Origin: Treponema sp.
GTDB taxonomy: Bacteria; Spirochaetota; Spirochaetia; Treponematales; Treponemataceae
DNA length: 64,000 nt
Direction: 5' to 3'
Assembly (NCBI GenBank): GCA_017935745.1
Contig: JAGBGX010000012.1
Coordinates: 124,001-188,000 of the forward strand
In this document: piece after piece, positions 8,282 to 18,131 of the stretch
Numbering within the stretch: position 1 is the first letter of the stretch
How the letters are laid out: each line of letters opens with the position of its first letter
Translations under genes and position numbers: made by a program
Notes under the pieces: generated by a model
The model's database searches: none
What the model was told of the DNA's origin: nothing
Seen by the model: only the letters and a program-made list of their open reading frames with translations

Positions 8282-8785
8282 ATGGCAAATTCTGACATAA
8301 ACAGCGTTGTAATTGTAGGCCGTCTCACCCGTGATGCTGAGCTCAGGTATCTCAACAGCGGAACCGCAGTCGCTTCCTTTTCAATCGCTGTAAACCGCAG
8401 CAAAAAGGACGGAGATCAGTGGGTCAGCGAGGCGCACTTTTTCGACGTTTCTTATTTCGGAAGGCCTGCTGAAGGAGTCAAGCCGTATCTCACAAAGGGG
8501 ACGCAGATTGCGGTGCAGGGCTCGCTGAAGCAGGACCGCTGGGAAAAGGAAGGGCAGAAATTCAGCAAGGTGACTATCCATGCTGATTCTGTTGAGCTTC
8601 TAGGCTCACGATCCTCTGGCGGCAGTTCCGGCTACCAGAATTCATCAGGCTCCGACTCGTTCGGGGGATACCAGCAGCGGAATTCATATTCCCGTGCGCA
8701 GGGACAGCAGACCGGCGGATATGACGCTCCGCAGGAAGCCTTTGGCGGCGACAATGCCGGTTTCCCGGAAGATATTCCGTTCTAA
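8282..8785 (+). CDS. ssb: Single-stranded DNA-binding protein
   Basis: SSB coats single-stranded DNA in replication and repair. The 167-residue product has the OB fold at about residues 1-112 (NSVVIVGRLTRDAELRY, VAVNRSKKDG-like strand, FFDVSYFGRPAEGV). A Gly/Ser/Gln-rich linker follows, and the acidic tip ends in EDIPF, the usual docking peptide for partner proteins. Length and layout are normal. It lies 13 bases after rpsF. Confidence 0.97.
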   Translation: MANSDINSVVIVGRLTRDAELRYLNSGTAVASFSIAVNRSKKDGDQWVSEAHFFDVSYFGRPAEGVKPYLTKGTQIAVQGSLKQDRWEKEGQKFSKVTIHADSVELLGSRSSGGSSGYQNSSGSDSFGGYQQRNSYSRAQGQQTGGYDAPQEAFGGDNAGFPEDIPF

Positions 8786-8815
8786 ACTATAACCTATAAA
8801 AACAGGAGAAAACCT

Positions 8816-9136
8816 ATGGCAGACGAAAAAGAAGTTTCTTTAAATGAAAATACGAATGTGACTCAGGAACAGCTGCAGGATTCCGGCCGCGAGGAAGAAG
8901 TCCGCGGCACACGTGCAAAGGGCAAGTCTTTTTTCCATAAGAAAGTATGCCGCTTCTGCGCGAACAAGGGCAAGATTGACTACAAGGACGCGGACGGACT
9001 GCGCCGCTTTACAACGGAGCGCGGAAAAATTCTTCCCCGCCGCATCACGGGAACATGCGCCAAGCATCAGAAGCAGGTGTCTGTTGCAATCAAGCGCGCC
9101 CGCGCAATCTGCCTTCTTCCGTATGTAGCTGACTAA
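8816..9136 (+). CDS. rpsR: 30S ribosomal protein S18, zinc-type
   Basis: S18 partners S6 on the 30S platform. The 106-residue product has an acidic/basic N-terminal extension of about 40 residues before the conserved core ([50 protein letters not shown]). CRFC plus C-x-x-H provide four possible zinc ligands, so this is the zinc-binding form. AGGAG precedes the ATG. Confidence 0.97.
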   Translation: MADEKEVSLNENTNVTQEQLQDSGREEEVRGTRAKGKSFFHKKVCRFCANKGKIDYKDADGLRRFTTERGKILPRRITGTCAKHQKQVSVAIKRARAICLLPYVAD

Positions 9137-9155
9137 GCGCAGCGGATGCATTCCT

Positions 9156-9188
9156 GCGGAAAAAAGCCAACTCCTGGCAGTTTTCCGC
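9156..9188 (+). other. Strong hairpin between rpsR and rplI
   Basis: GCGGAAAA (9156-9163) pairs perfectly with TTTTCCGC (9181-9188), and an inner GCCA/TGGC (9166-9169, 9175-9178) extends the stem. No T-run follows directly, so it looks more like a processing or stability element than a terminator. Confidence 0.6.
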
Positions 9189-9217
9189 ATCAACATTATT
9201 TTTTCAGGAGCTTGAAA

Positions 9218-9745
9218 ATGAAAGTTATTCTTAACGATGATGTAAAACACCTCGGTGAAATGGGCGATGTAAAGAATGTAGCAAACGGATATTTCCGCAA
9301 CTACCTTTATCCGCATAAGCTTGCAGTTCCGTGCACTCCGGAGACAGAAGCATACTTTGAGTCAAAGAAAGCTGAAATAGAGGCGCGCAAGGAACAGAAG
9401 CGCAAGGACAGCCTGAGCCTCAAGGAAAAAATTGAAGCCCTTGAAGTTGTTCTTTCTATGCCGGCAGGAAACAACGGAAAGCTGTATGGCGCCGTCACAA
9501 ACCAGACTCTCGCTGACTTCTATGCGAAGAACGGCTATGAAATCGAGCGCAAGAAGATTGAAATTCCGAACCTCACCATAAAAAACACCGGCTCCTACAC
9601 AGTGAAAATTCACCTGTACGAAGCAACGCAGGCTGAGGCAAAGGTTACTGTAAAGTCACAGGATGAAGCAGAGCAAAAGAAAGCCGAGCCGAAGGAAAAG
9701 AAGGAGGAAGCTGTTTCTCCCGCCGAAGAAGAAAAGGCAGAATAA
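9218..9745 (+). CDS. rplI: 50S ribosomal protein L9 with charged C-terminal extension
   Basis: L9 binds 23S rRNA domain V and spans two neighbouring ribosomes in polysomes. The 175-residue product starts MKVILNDDVKHLGEMGD, has the long central helix (about residues 45-78) and a C-terminal domain (NGKLYGAVTNQTLADF). After about residue 148 comes an extra tail rich in K, E, A and P that most L9 proteins lack. The ATG at 9218 is chosen because AGGAG ends seven bases before it and the conserved N-terminus starts there. Confidence 0.96.
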   Translation: MKVILNDDVKHLGEMGDVKNVANGYFRNYLYPHKLAVPCTPETEAYFESKKAEIEARKEQKRKDSLSLKEKIEALEVVLSMPAGNNGKLYGAVTNQTLADFYAKNGYEIERKKIEIPNLTIKNTGSYTVKIHLYEATQAEAKVTVKSQDEAEQKKAEPKEKKEEAVSPAEEEKAE

Positions 9746-9766
9746 TCAGCCGGACAGCGGCTGATT
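9744..9766 (+). other. Nine-base-pair hairpin at the rplI stop codon
   Basis: AATCAGCCG (9744-9752) pairs perfectly with CGGCTGATT (9758-9766) around a five-base loop. It is not followed by a T-run, so it is probably a 3' end protection hairpin next to the terminator just downstream. Confidence 0.6.
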
Positions 9767-9779
9767 GAATTTCAGCAAA

Positions 9780-9812
9780 GGTCCGCGGGATTTTTCTTGC
9801 GGGCCGTTTTTT
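9780..9812 (+). terminator. Intrinsic terminator after rplI
   Basis: GGTCCGC (9780-9786) pairs with GCGGGCC (9799-9805) with one G-T pair, followed by six T residues (9807-9812). It separates the ribosomal genes from dnaB, so dnaB needs read-through or its own promoter. Confidence 0.75.
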
Positions 9813-9903
9813 ATTTGTGCGGAAGGCTTCATGCCCCGGCGCTTGCGCTGCAATGAACCGCTGGCGTATGCTCAAAACGTCCGCCTTTGCATTTGAGGAA
9901 AGA

Positions 9904-11226
9904 ATGGAACTGAAAGATAAAATTCCTCCGCACAATCTGGAGGCAGAGCAGGCTGTCCTGGGCGCGCTGCTCCTTGACTGGGGAGCTGTGAGCGATGTTG
10001 TTACGTATCTGCGCGCAGACAATTTTTACAGCCAGCAGAATCAGCTTATCTACAGCTCGCTTATGCATCTTTTCTCTGCGGGAATAAAAGGCGATCTGCT
10101 CACCCTTGTTGATGACCTTACAAAAAGCGGAAAGCTGGAGGCCGCAGGAGGAATCAGCTATGTTTCCTCTCTGACTGATGTGGTTCCGACAAGCGCGAAT
10201 GTGGACTACTATGCAAAGATTGTCCTTGACCAGTCCACGCGCAGGAACCTCATACGCATATCCTCGGAAATAAAGGCGGACAGCTTTGACGAGACAAAGG
10301 AAAGCCGCTCAATCCTTGAGGAGGCAGAGCAGAAGATTTTCAAGCTGACAGATATCAGCCAGTCCACGCAGGTTCTTGCAATGAGGGACATCGTTCCCAA
10401 GACAATCCAGATTATTGATACGCGCTACAAGAACAAGAACGCGTTTTCCGGGATTCCCTCAGGCATTACAGAGCTTGACAGCATGACAAGCGGATTTCAG
10501 AACAGCGAGATGATTATCATAGGCGCCCGGCCTTCCATGGGAAAGACAGCGCTCGCGCTCAGCATGATGCAGCACATTGCAGTCGAGCACAGCATTCCGT
10601 GCGGATTCTTCAGCCTGGAAATGGCGGCCGACCAGATCGGGCAGCGCCTTTTGTCGCAGGTTGCCCGCATTCCGGGAACAAAGCTCAGGAACGGAATGCT
10701 GAAAATAGAGGACTTTAAAAAGCTTCAGGATGCCGCGGGGGAATGCTTCAATGCGCCGCTGTATATCGTTGACACGCCGAATATGAAGCTGCTTGACCTG
10801 AGGGCTATGGCCCGGCGGATGAAAGTCAACCAGAAAGTGCAGATCATATTTATTGATTACATCGGGCTGATTACAAGCGAGAATCCCGATGCGCAGCTTT
10901 TTGAGCAGCAGTCCGCAGTGTCAAAGTCGCTGAAAAGCCTTGCGCGTGAGCTTGAGATTCCCATTGTTGTCCTGTGCCAGGTTGCCAGGGCGGCGGAAGG
11001 AGAGGAGCCGAATCTTGCGCAGCTGCGCGGCTCTGGCTCCATAGAGCAGGATGCCGACATGGTCATGTTCATACACGGCAACCGGAAGGAAAAAAACGAG
11101 TCCTCCGAAGGACCTGTCCAGGACAGATCTCTGATTGTGGCGAAGCAGCGCAACGGCCCGATCGGAACTGTTGATGTCATCTTCCTTTCAAGCTATACAA
11201 AATTTGAAAACAAGGCGCGGGAATAA
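9904..11226 (+). CDS. dnaB: Replicative DNA helicase DnaB
   Basis: DnaB is the hexameric helicase that unwinds the fork ahead of the polymerase. The 440-residue product has the N-terminal helical domain (PPHNLEAEQAVLGALL) and the RecA-like domain. Walker A is GARPSMGKTAL with K214, Walker B is IIFIDYIGLI, and LRGSGSIEQDADMVMF is a DnaB signature. No intein is present. The ATG at 9904 is preferred because GAGGAA lies five bases before it and homology starts here. It follows the rplI terminator. Confidence 0.96.
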   Translation: MELKDKIPPHNLEAEQAVLGALLLDWGAVSDVVTYLRADNFYSQQNQLIYSSLMHLFSAGIKGDLLTLVDDLTKSGKLEAAGGISYVSSLTDVVPTSANVDYYAKIVLDQSTRRNLIRISSEIKADSFDETKESRSILEEAEQKIFKLTDISQSTQVLAMRDIVPKTIQIIDTRYKNKNAFSGIPSGITELDSMTSGFQNSEMIIIGARPSMGKTALALSMMQHIAVEHSIPCGFFSLEMAADQIGQRLLSQVARIPGTKLRNGMLKIEDFKKLQDAAGECFNAPLYIVDTPNMKLLDLRAMARRMKVNQKVQIIFIDYIGLITSENPDAQLFEQQSAVSKSLKSLARELEIPIVVLCQVARAAEGEEPNLAQLRGSGSIEQDADMVMFIHGNRKEKNESSEGPVQDRSLIVAKQRNGPIGTVDVIFLSSYTKFENKARE

Positions 11227-11284
11227 GCAGCGTGCGCCCCGGCAGGCCTCTCTCTTTTCCGCGCTCAAAAACAGCGGTGCTGTA

Positions 11285-11313
11285 TTTACAGCTTGCCCTG
11301 TTTCATATATAAT
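11285..11313 (+). promoter_or_regulatory. Promoter of the metallo-hydrolase/mltG/dnaG operon
   Basis: TTTACA (11285-11290), a 17-base spacer and a perfect TATAAT (11308-11313) lie 83 bases before the GTG start at 11396. This is one of the best sigma-70 matches in the window. Confidence 0.8.
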
Positions 11314-11395
11314 TGACTGGGAGTTTTCGCAAGGTTTTGCAGGGAGTGTAAGATAAAAGCCGCTAAAACAGCATGGCTTTTTACGGGAGGAAAAG

Positions 11396-12340
11396 GTGCT
11401 CATTCATTTCTGGGGAGTCCGCGGCTCTGTGCCGTCTCCCGTTGGAAGCAGCCAGATTCAGGCGAAAATCGCTGCGGCCGTTTCAAGAATAACTCCAAGG
11501 GATCTGGAAAACGCTGAGACAAGAATGAGATTTCTTTCAATGCTGCCTGACTGGATTTACGGAACGGTGGGAGGAAACACGCCCTGCATAGAAGTCCGCT
11601 CTGCGTCCGGCGGGCTGTTTCTGCTTGACTGCGGAACAGGCTTGCGGCAGTTTTCCGCTTTCGGACGCCAGCCTGAAGACGGGCGTTACAATATATTCCT
11701 TTCGCATTTCCACTGGGACCATATCCAGGGATTTCCGTTTTTCGCCCAGTCATTTTCCCCGTCATCAAGAATCAGCATCTACACTCCGTTTGAACAGGCT
11801 GAGGAATTTTTCAGGCGGCAGAGCAGCACTCCGTTTTTCCCTCCGAACGGATGCTTTCAGGCGGTGGAAAACCAGCTTTCGTTCCATACAATGAAAGAGG
11901 GAAGCGAGCTGGAAATTGACGGAGTGAAAATCAGCTGCCACAAGATGGTTCATCCCGGAGACTCGTACTCATATTCGTTTGCGGAAAACGGCAGGAAATT
12001 CATTTACTGCACGGACGTGGAGCTGCAGCAGGACGATTTTGACACAGCTGTTCCCAGGAATGCGTTCTTTAAGGATGCTGATGTCCTTGTGCTTGACAGC
12101 CAGTACACAAATCCCGAGGCTTCCCGGAAGGTGAACTGGGGGCACAGCTCATTCAGCACTGCAATCGACTTTGCCGCAGCATGGAACGTAAAGGACCTGT
12201 ATTTCTTTCATCATGAGCCTGCCTATGACGACAAGAAGCTTGAAGACATATTGAGCGCGGGAAACAGCTATAAGAAATACCGGGCCGGAGGAAATGTCAG
12301 CCTTCATATTTCAAGGGAAGGACAGGAAATTCAGCTCTGA
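11396..12340 (+). CDS. Metallo-beta-lactamase-fold hydrolase
   Basis: The 314-residue product has the MBL fold: an opening strand LIHFWGVRGSVPSP, GGNTPCIEV, and the metal site SHFHWDHIQG with H104, H106, D108 and H109. A further metal ligand is probably in KMVHPG, and FFHHEPAYDD lies near the end. The opening FWGVRGS and GGNTPCIEV type is shared with a broad class of phosphodiesterase-like hydrolases, so the substrate is not known. The start is GTG, with GGGAGG five bases upstream. The last base of the stop codon is the first base of the mltG start. Confidence 0.88.
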   Translation: MLIHFWGVRGSVPSPVGSSQIQAKIAAAVSRITPRDLENAETRMRFLSMLPDWIYGTVGGNTPCIEVRSASGGLFLLDCGTGLRQFSAFGRQPEDGRYNIFLSHFHWDHIQGFPFFAQSFSPSSRISIYTPFEQAEEFFRRQSSTPFFPPNGCFQAVENQLSFHTMKEGSELEIDGVKISCHKMVHPGDSYSYSFAENGRKFIYCTDVELQQDDFDTAVPRNAFFKDADVLVLDSQYTNPEASRKVNWGHSSFSTAIDFAAAWNVKDLYFFHHEPAYDDKKLEDILSAGNSYKKYRAGGNVSLHISREGQEIQL

Positions 12341-13404
12341 TGAAAAAAGCCGTCTCTGTGCTGTCAGCCCTCTTTTTCTGGGCTCTTGCAATACTGGCAG
12401 TTCTGACTGTCTCCTGCGCCGCTGCGTGGATATATGTCTCGCGGCCGATGACGCCTGCGGGAAGCAGCGCGCACACTGAAAAAGTGAGCGTGCCTGCGGG
12501 AATGTCAGTCAAGGAAGTCTCACGCATCCTCAGCCAGAAAGGCCTTGTGCGCTCTCCGGCAGTCTTCTACTGCGCCGCCAGGTTCAGCGTGTTTGACAGG
12601 AGCCGGACATTCACCTTGAAAAGCGGCACATACACCCTGTCATCTTCCATGAGCCTCAGGGAGCTGTACAGCGCGCTCCAGTCAGGCTCCCAGGAATATA
12701 TAACAGTGAGCATTCCTGAAGGCATGACAGTCTCCAAGATTGCGCGCATCCTCGGGGAAAAGAACGTCTGTCCGCAGGAAGCGTTTGCCGCTGCATGCAC
12801 AGACAGTAAGCTGCTTGCAGAATTCGGAATCCCGGCGGACAGCTTTGAAGGATATCTGTTTCCCGATACATACTTTTTTATTCCGCAGATGGAAGCCGAA
12901 TCTGTTGTGCGCTCTTTCGCCGGCAACTTCTTTGAGAAAATACAGCAGATTCCGGGCCTTGGAGAAAAGAACAGGCAGGAGCTTCACGACATCGTCATTC
13001 TTTCTTCAATTGTGGAGCGTGAGTACCGCCTGAAGGAGGAGGCGCCCGTTATTGCCAGCGTGTTTTCAAACAGGCTCAGGGACGGAATCGGGCTGTACTC
13101 CTGCGCGACAATCGAATACATACTGACGGAAATTCAAGGCAAGCCGCATCCCGGACGGATTACCTATGAAGACTTAAAGATCAGCAGCCCGTACAACACT
13201 TACAAGTGGGCAGGCCTTCCGCACGGTCCCATTTCAAATCCCGGGCTTGTCGCGCTGAACGCCGCCGCCAATCCTGCGCAGACAGGCTTTTACTTTTTTG
13301 TGCTTTCAGATCCGGCCACAGGCCGACACACCTTCAGCAAAAGCTTTGACCAGCACAAGGCTGCGGAAAACGCCGCCTCCTACCATTCAAAGGATCCGCA
13401 GTAA
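12340..13404 (+). CDS. mltG: Endolytic murein transglycosylase MltG
   Basis: MltG cleaves nascent glycan strands and acts as a peptidoglycan chain terminator at the inner membrane. The 354-residue product has an N-terminal membrane anchor (about residues 8-33), a LysM-like stretch (VSVPAGMSVKEVSRIL) and the YceG catalytic domain. The probable catalytic glutamate is E226 in SSIVEREY; YSCATIEYIL, NTYKWAGLPHGPISNPG and FSKSFDQH are family signatures. It overlaps its neighbours by one base on each side, so it is co-translated with the hydrolase and dnaG. Confidence 0.95.
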   Translation: MKKAVSVLSALFFWALAILAVLTVSCAAAWIYVSRPMTPAGSSAHTEKVSVPAGMSVKEVSRILSQKGLVRSPAVFYCAARFSVFDRSRTFTLKSGTYTLSSSMSLRELYSALQSGSQEYITVSIPEGMTVSKIARILGEKNVCPQEAFAAACTDSKLLAEFGIPADSFEGYLFPDTYFFIPQMEAESVVRSFAGNFFEKIQQIPGLGEKNRQELHDIVILSSIVEREYRLKEEAPVIASVFSNRLRDGIGLYSCATIEYILTEIQGKPHPGRITYEDLKISSPYNTYKWAGLPHGPISNPGLVALNAAANPAQTGFYFFVLSDPATGRHTFSKSFDQHKAAENAASYHSKDPQ

Positions 13405-15203
13405 TGGCGCTCATAGCACGGGAATCAATTGATGAAGTCTCTGCAAAGACTGACATAATCAGCCTTGTCTCGGAGTATGTGCCGCTTGAGCAGCGCGGCT
13501 CAAACTGGTGGGGATGCTGTCCGTTCCATAATGAAAAGACGCCTTCGTTCAGCGTGTCCCAGGAAAAAAAATTCTTTTACTGCTTCGGCTGCGGCGCGTC
13601 AGGAAGCGTCTTTGACTTTGTGAAGGACATGGAAAAGATTTCCTTTTCAGAGTCCGTGGAATTCCTTGCAAAAAAAGCCGGCGTCAGCCTGATATATGCT
13701 GACGGAGCAGCTCCCCGGAAAGACGATTCTGCCATGAAGCTGAAGGACGAGTACAAGAGCCTCTACACGCGCGTGGCCGGCACGTTTCATTATCTGCTCA
13801 TGGAAACTCAGGCAGGAAAATTCGCCCTTGACTACATAAAGAAGCGCGGCATCACTGACGAAACGCTTGAAAAATTCAAGATAGGATACAGTCCGGCAGA
13901 CAGAAAATGGCTCAGGCAGTTCCTGTCAAAAAAGAACTACACGGATGAATTCCTTGACAACTCCGGGCTTTTCAGCAAAAAGTACCCTGACAGCGCTTTT
14001 TTTTCCGACAGGCTCATGTTTCCGATTTTTGACAAGGAAGGCGATGTGGTTGCCATGGGCGGCCGTTTCCTGCGGGGAAACGCGGACAAGTCGCCCAAGT
14101 ACCTGAATTCCGGCGACTTGATCCAGTATAAAAAAGGAAGCACGCTGTATGCATTCAACTTTGCGCGGCCTTCAATACGTGAAAAAAAGAAAGTCATTTT
14201 TTGCGAGGGATACATGGACTGCATCGCCTACCATCAGTGCGGCATCACCTGGGCGGTGGCTCCGCTGGGAACATCGCTGACAGACGAGCAGATTCTCCTT
14301 GTAAAGAATTTCGCCGAAGAAATCATCCTGTCGTTTGACTCAGACGGCGCCGGACAGAAGGCGGCACGGCGGGCAATCCTCATGTGCAGGCGGCACGGCA
14401 TTCCTGCGCGGGTCATTCAGACGGAAGGCGGAAAAGATCCCGCTGAAATAATGCTGAATTTTGGCCCGGAATACTTGACAAACCAGGTAAATGGGGCTAA
14501 AGTTGATTCCGATTATCTGCTATCTAAACTGCTAGAACTCTACCCTAAGGACACGCCCTTAGGCAAAGCCAAGGCTTCCTTGGATTTTTTTGAGTACATA
14601 GATTCGCTGCAGTCTGAAGTGCAGAAAGATGCCTGTCTGGATCAGCTGTGCCAGACATACGGCATTGAAAAGGAGGCCGCCCGAAGGGATTTTGTCAACC
14701 GGAATGCAGTTTCATACCGTTTTAGGAATGCGCGCGCACAGCAGGAAAATACGGCGGACTCTGAATCGATAAAGCTGTCTGCTGAACTGAAAGCTGTCAT
14801 GGCGGCTGTAGCTGAAGATCCTGGTTTCTTCCAGAAAATGCATGAGCAGATTTCCGTTGACGACCTGTCGGACCGCTATTCTGTACAGCTCTTTGCTGCA
14901 ATGGAGGAATGCCAGAAGAACGGCAGCTTTTCAATAGAAACCATACTGAACCGCATAGACGATGAGGAATTCAGGAAGTTTATAGTTCAGTCCGTAAGCA
15001 CATGCAGCGGAAAGCTTCAGGAATCTGTTGAAGGAAGCATACGGTACTTGAAGAAAAAATCGCTGGAAACAAAACGGCAGGCGGTGAAGGACAGGATAGC
15101 TTCCTTGTCTGCAAGCGCGCTGCCTGAAGACAAGATGCAGCTGGCTGAGCTTGCAAGGCAGAAAATGGAACTCGATTTCCAAATTGAAAATATGAAGGAC
15201 TGA
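13404..15203 (+). CDS. dnaG: DNA primase DnaG
   Basis: DnaG makes RNA primers for replication. The 599-residue product has the N-terminal zinc finger (C39, H42, C60, C63 in CPFHNEKTPSFS and YCFGCGASG), the catalytic core, the TOPRIM motif KKVIFCEGYMD, and a C-terminal helicase-interaction region. Codon use changes between about 14460 and 14600, with CTA, TTA and GTT codons rare elsewhere. That stretch encodes the end of the core and start of the linker. rpoD follows after three bases, the usual primase-sigma arrangement. Confidence 0.96.
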   Translation: MALIARESIDEVSAKTDIISLVSEYVPLEQRGSNWWGCCPFHNEKTPSFSVSQEKKFFYCFGCGASGSVFDFVKDMEKISFSESVEFLAKKAGVSLIYADGAAPRKDDSAMKLKDEYKSLYTRVAGTFHYLLMETQAGKFALDYIKKRGITDETLEKFKIGYSPADRKWLRQFLSKKNYTDEFLDNSGLFSKKYPDSAFFSDRLMFPIFDKEGDVVAMGGRFLRGNADKSPKYLNSGDLIQYKKGSTLYAFNFARPSIREKKKVIFCEGYMDCIAYHQCGITWAVAPLGTSLTDEQILLVKNFAEEIILSFDSDGAGQKAARRAILMCRRHGIPARVIQTEGGKDPAEIMLNFGPEYLTNQVNGAKVDSDYLLSKLLELYPKDTPLGKAKASLDFFEYIDSLQSEVQKDACLDQLCQTYGIEKEAARRDFVNRNAVSYRFRNARAQQENTADSESIKLSAELKAVMAAVAEDPGFFQKMHEQISVDDLSDRYSVQLFAAMEECQKNGSFSIETILNRIDDEEFRKFIVQSVSTCSGKLQESVEGSIRYLKKKSLETKRQAVKDRIASLSASALPEDKMQLAELARQKMELDFQIENMKD

Positions 15204-15206
15204 TAA

Positions 15207-17186
15207 ATGGCTAAAAAGTCACTTGAAAAAAATGAAGCAGTTAAAAAAGGCGAAAGAAAGCAGGAACCTAAAAAAACAATAAAAAGCAAGGAAGAGTCTG
15301 AGTCTGCGCATCCGGCCGATGACACAGATTTTTCTGATGAAGATGACGAAGACAGCGGGGATGAAAGAATGGACGCGGAAACGCAGGAAGAATCAGATGA
15401 TTCTGCTGATGACACAGAAAGCGCGGAAGAAGAGCTTGAGCCGCCTGTCAGGAAGCTTCTTGACTATGCAAGCAGCAAGCAGATTATTTCCTGGGATGAA
15501 ATCACCGAAATACTGACAGCCGAATTTGTCAATTCCCCCAAGATGGAGGGCGTGCTTCAGCTGCTCACAAAAAACAATATTCAGGTGATGGAAGAGGACG
15601 ATCTGCTCGATGATGGAGATGACGACGGCGATGATGCGATTGCAGATGAAGATCAGAAGCTTGATGAGCTTGACAAGCACCGCCTTGTCTCAAATGACAA
15701 GGATTCCAGCATTGACGATCCGATCCGCCTGTATCTGCGTGAAATCGGCAAGGAAAATCTTCTTACCGCAGACCAGGAAGTCACGCTGTCCAAGCAGATG
15801 GAAGACGGGCAGAACATCATAAAGAATGTCATACGGAATTCAGGCATGATAATCCCGGAATTCTACCAGATCTGCCACACGATATACAAAAAAATTGATC
15901 CGCACGAGCCTGGAAAAGCCAGGAAAGAAATAAACGAGCAGATGGCCGAGCGGCGGCGTCTCAGAAGCTGCTACGTTGAATATGTAAAGCCGATCCGTGA
16001 GCAGATGGCTGACTATATGGCGATAAAGCGGCAGCTTCATTCAGAAGATCCTTCCATGAATATTTTTTCTGATGAAACGCTTTCCAAGGCACGGAATGCC
16101 ATACGGGAGTCGCTTTTAAACGCCGATCTTCAGACGGAAGAAATAGAAACATTCAGCGCAAAATTTATTACCGCATCAAAAAAAATTGACGAGTACCATC
16201 TGATTCAGGAGCGCCGGATGAAAAAACTCCGGATTACAGATGCTGTGGGACTGCGCTCTATCGGCCGCCGCCTCGCAATCAGGGCGGAGTCTGTGAAGCT
16301 TGAAAAAGAGCTTGCAATGACAGCCGATGAAATCCGCTCTGACTATACGGAAATCCAGAAGATTGACAGGAAGCTGCGGGAGCTTGAGTACGATTTTGAG
16401 AATTCAGTTGATGAAATCATCGAGATGAAAAAAGAAATCGAGCGGGGCAGGATGCAGCTTGAGCAGGCGAAAAACCGCCTTATCAACGCGAACCTGCGCC
16501 TCGTAGTGTCGATTGCAAAAAAATACACAAACCGCGGGCTGCAGCTGTTCGATCTGATCCAGGAAGGAAATATCGGGCTGATAAAAGCCGTTGAGAAATT
16601 TGAATACCGCAAAGGGTATAAATTTTCCACGTATGCGACATGGTGGATACGGCAGGCGATTACACGGTCGATTTCAGATCAGGCGCGCACAATCCGCGTT
16701 CCCGTTCACATGATCGAGCAGATAAACAAGGTTGTCCGCGAAAGCAGGCAGCTCATGCAGAAGCTCGGGCGTGAGCCGACAGATGAAGAAATTGCAGCCC
16801 AACTTTCATGGCCGCTTGCCCGTGTCAAGCAGGTGAAGAATGTCGCGCGGGAGCCGATTTCCCTTGAGACGCCTATCGGAGAGGAAGAGGACTCGTCCCT
16901 CGGAGACTTTATTGAAGACAAGGAAGTCGAAAATCCGGCGAACCAGACTGCGTACACGCTGCTTCAGGAGCAGCTGCATGAAGTCCTGAACACGCTGCCG
17001 CAGAGGGAGCAGGAAGTCCTCAAGATGAGATTCGGCCTTGATGACGGCTATTCTCTTACGCTTGAGGAAGTGGGGCTGTACTTTAACGTCACAAGGGAGC
17101 GGATCCGCCAAATTGAAGCAAAAGCGCTCAGAAGGCTGCGCCATCCGCGCCGTGCAAGCGGACTCAGGGATTTTATTGATTCCTGA
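15207..17186 (+). CDS. rpoD: Primary sigma factor RpoD (sigma-70)
   Basis: RpoD directs RNA polymerase to housekeeping promoters. The 659-residue product opens with a very acidic 150-residue region (repeated D/E/S) that includes region 1.1. Region 1.2 is [17 protein letters not shown], region 2 is [20 protein letters not shown] with [10 protein letters not shown], and region 4 is [28 protein letters not shown] large non-conserved insert lies between regions 1.2 and 2. GAAGGAC precedes the ATG. Confidence 0.97.
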   Translation: MAKKSLEKNEAVKKGERKQEPKKTIKSKEESESAHPADDTDFSDEDDEDSGDERMDAETQEESDDSADDTESAEEELEPPVRKLLDYASSKQIISWDEITEILTAEFVNSPKMEGVLQLLTKNNIQVMEEDDLLDDGDDDGDDAIADEDQKLDELDKHRLVSNDKDSSIDDPIRLYLREIGKENLLTADQEVTLSKQMEDGQNIIKNVIRNSGMIIPEFYQICHTIYKKIDPHEPGKARKEINEQMAERRRLRSCYVEYVKPIREQMADYMAIKRQLHSEDPSMNIFSDETLSKARNAIRESLLNADLQTEEIETFSAKFITASKKIDEYHLIQERRMKKLRITDAVGLRSIGRRLAIRAESVKLEKELAMTADEIRSDYTEIQKIDRKLRELEYDFENSVDEIIEMKKEIERGRMQLEQAKNRLINANLRLVVSIAKKYTNRGLQLFDLIQEGNIGLIKAVEKFEYRKGYKFSTYATWWIRQAITRSISDQARTIRVPVHMIEQINKVVRESRQLMQKLGREPTDEEIAAQLSWPLARVKQVKNVAREPISLETPIGEEEDSSLGDFIEDKEVENPANQTAYTLLQEQLHEVLNTLPQREQEVLKMRFGLDDGYSLTLEEVGLYFNVTRERIRQIEAKALRRLRHPRRASGLRDFIDS

Positions 17187-17199
17187 CTGCAAATGCGTG

Positions 17200-17228
17200 T
17201 AGACATAAGTTATAAAATTATGTACGAT
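17200..17228 (+). promoter_or_regulatory. Possible promoter of the zinc-ribbon protein gene
   Basis: TAGACA (17200-17205), 17 bases, then TACGAT (17223-17228). Both boxes are imperfect. It lies just after the rpoD stop codon. Confidence 0.4.
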
Positions 17229-17263
17229 ATATTTCACATAGAATTTACAAGAGGTTGCCGTCT

Positions 17264-18127
17264 ATGCAAATGTCAGATGAATTAGAAAAGCTGAAGGGGC
17301 TTCAGGAAATACTGGCCAGAAAGTACGAAATTGAAGCGAAGGTGGAGGAGCTGCCCAAGACGCTTGACGGCAGTACAGAAAGCCTTGACCGCTTTAAAAA
17401 AGAATATATTGAAAAAAACGGGCTGTATGAAGAAAAAAAGGACATTGTTGCGCAGCTCAGGGCAGAGCTTGATGAAGCGCAGCGGAAGCGGGAAGAAGGT
17501 GAGAAGGGCATGGATGCCATTTCCACTCACCGGGAATATGAAATCCTTGAGCGGCAGATTTCTGAAGCGCAGGCTGTCGAAGACATAAAGCGCCGCGAGC
17601 TTCAGAAGGAAGAAAAGAGCCTTGCCGAGCTGAATGATCTGCTGAAGAGCGAGGAAGACCTGATTGCTTCCACAGAAAAAGATGTGAAGGAAGCCCGTGA
17701 AAACCTTGACAGGGAGATAGCGGAATACAACCGCACACTTGAGGAGCTCAAGGCAAAAGAGAGCGAAATGTCAGAAGGAATCGATTCTGAGACAATTATA
17801 AAATTCCAGCGCATCATAAAACGCAACAGAAAGGGAATTGTCGCTGTAAAGGGAAATGTCTGTGACGGCTGCCATATGGTTCTGCCTGCGCAGTTTGCAA
17901 ACGAAGTGCATCATGGAGAAAAGATTCTGTTCTGTCCGTATTGCAGCAGAATTCTTTTTTACGAAGAATCAGCAGACACAGAGGAGAATTTTTATTCGCT
18001 TACAGACACTGCATCTGCTGATGAAACTGACGAGGATCTCCTTGAAGATGAAGACCTCATTGATATTGACGGGGACAGCACTGAAGATACTGATGCTTCT
18101 GTAAAGTCCCTTGACTATGAAAGTTGA
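17264..18127 (+). CDS. Coiled-coil protein with C-terminal zinc ribbon
   Basis: The 287-residue product is a long coiled coil (about residues 5-185, rich in E, K, L) followed by a C4 zinc ribbon (CDGCHM and CPYCSRIL) and an acidic tail. This is the family usually annotated as C4-type zinc-ribbon domain protein, related to structure-solved proteins with a helical hairpin. A nucleic-acid or chaperone role has been suggested for it but is not established. The ATG at 17264 is chosen because AAGAGG ends nine bases upstream; an upstream TTG lacks a ribosome site. RNase P RNA begins directly after the stop. Confidence 0.85.
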   Translation: MQMSDELEKLKGLQEILARKYEIEAKVEELPKTLDGSTESLDRFKKEYIEKNGLYEEKKDIVAQLRAELDEAQRKREEGEKGMDAISTHREYEILERQISEAQAVEDIKRRELQKEEKSLAELNDLLKSEEDLIASTEKDVKEARENLDREIAEYNRTLEELKAKESEMSEGIDSETIIKFQRIIKRNRKGIVAVKGNVCDGCHMVLPAQFANEVHHGEKILFCPYCSRILFYEESADTEENFYSLTDTASADETDEDLLEDEDLIDIDGDSTEDTDASVKSLDYES

Positions 18128-18131
18128 AAAT

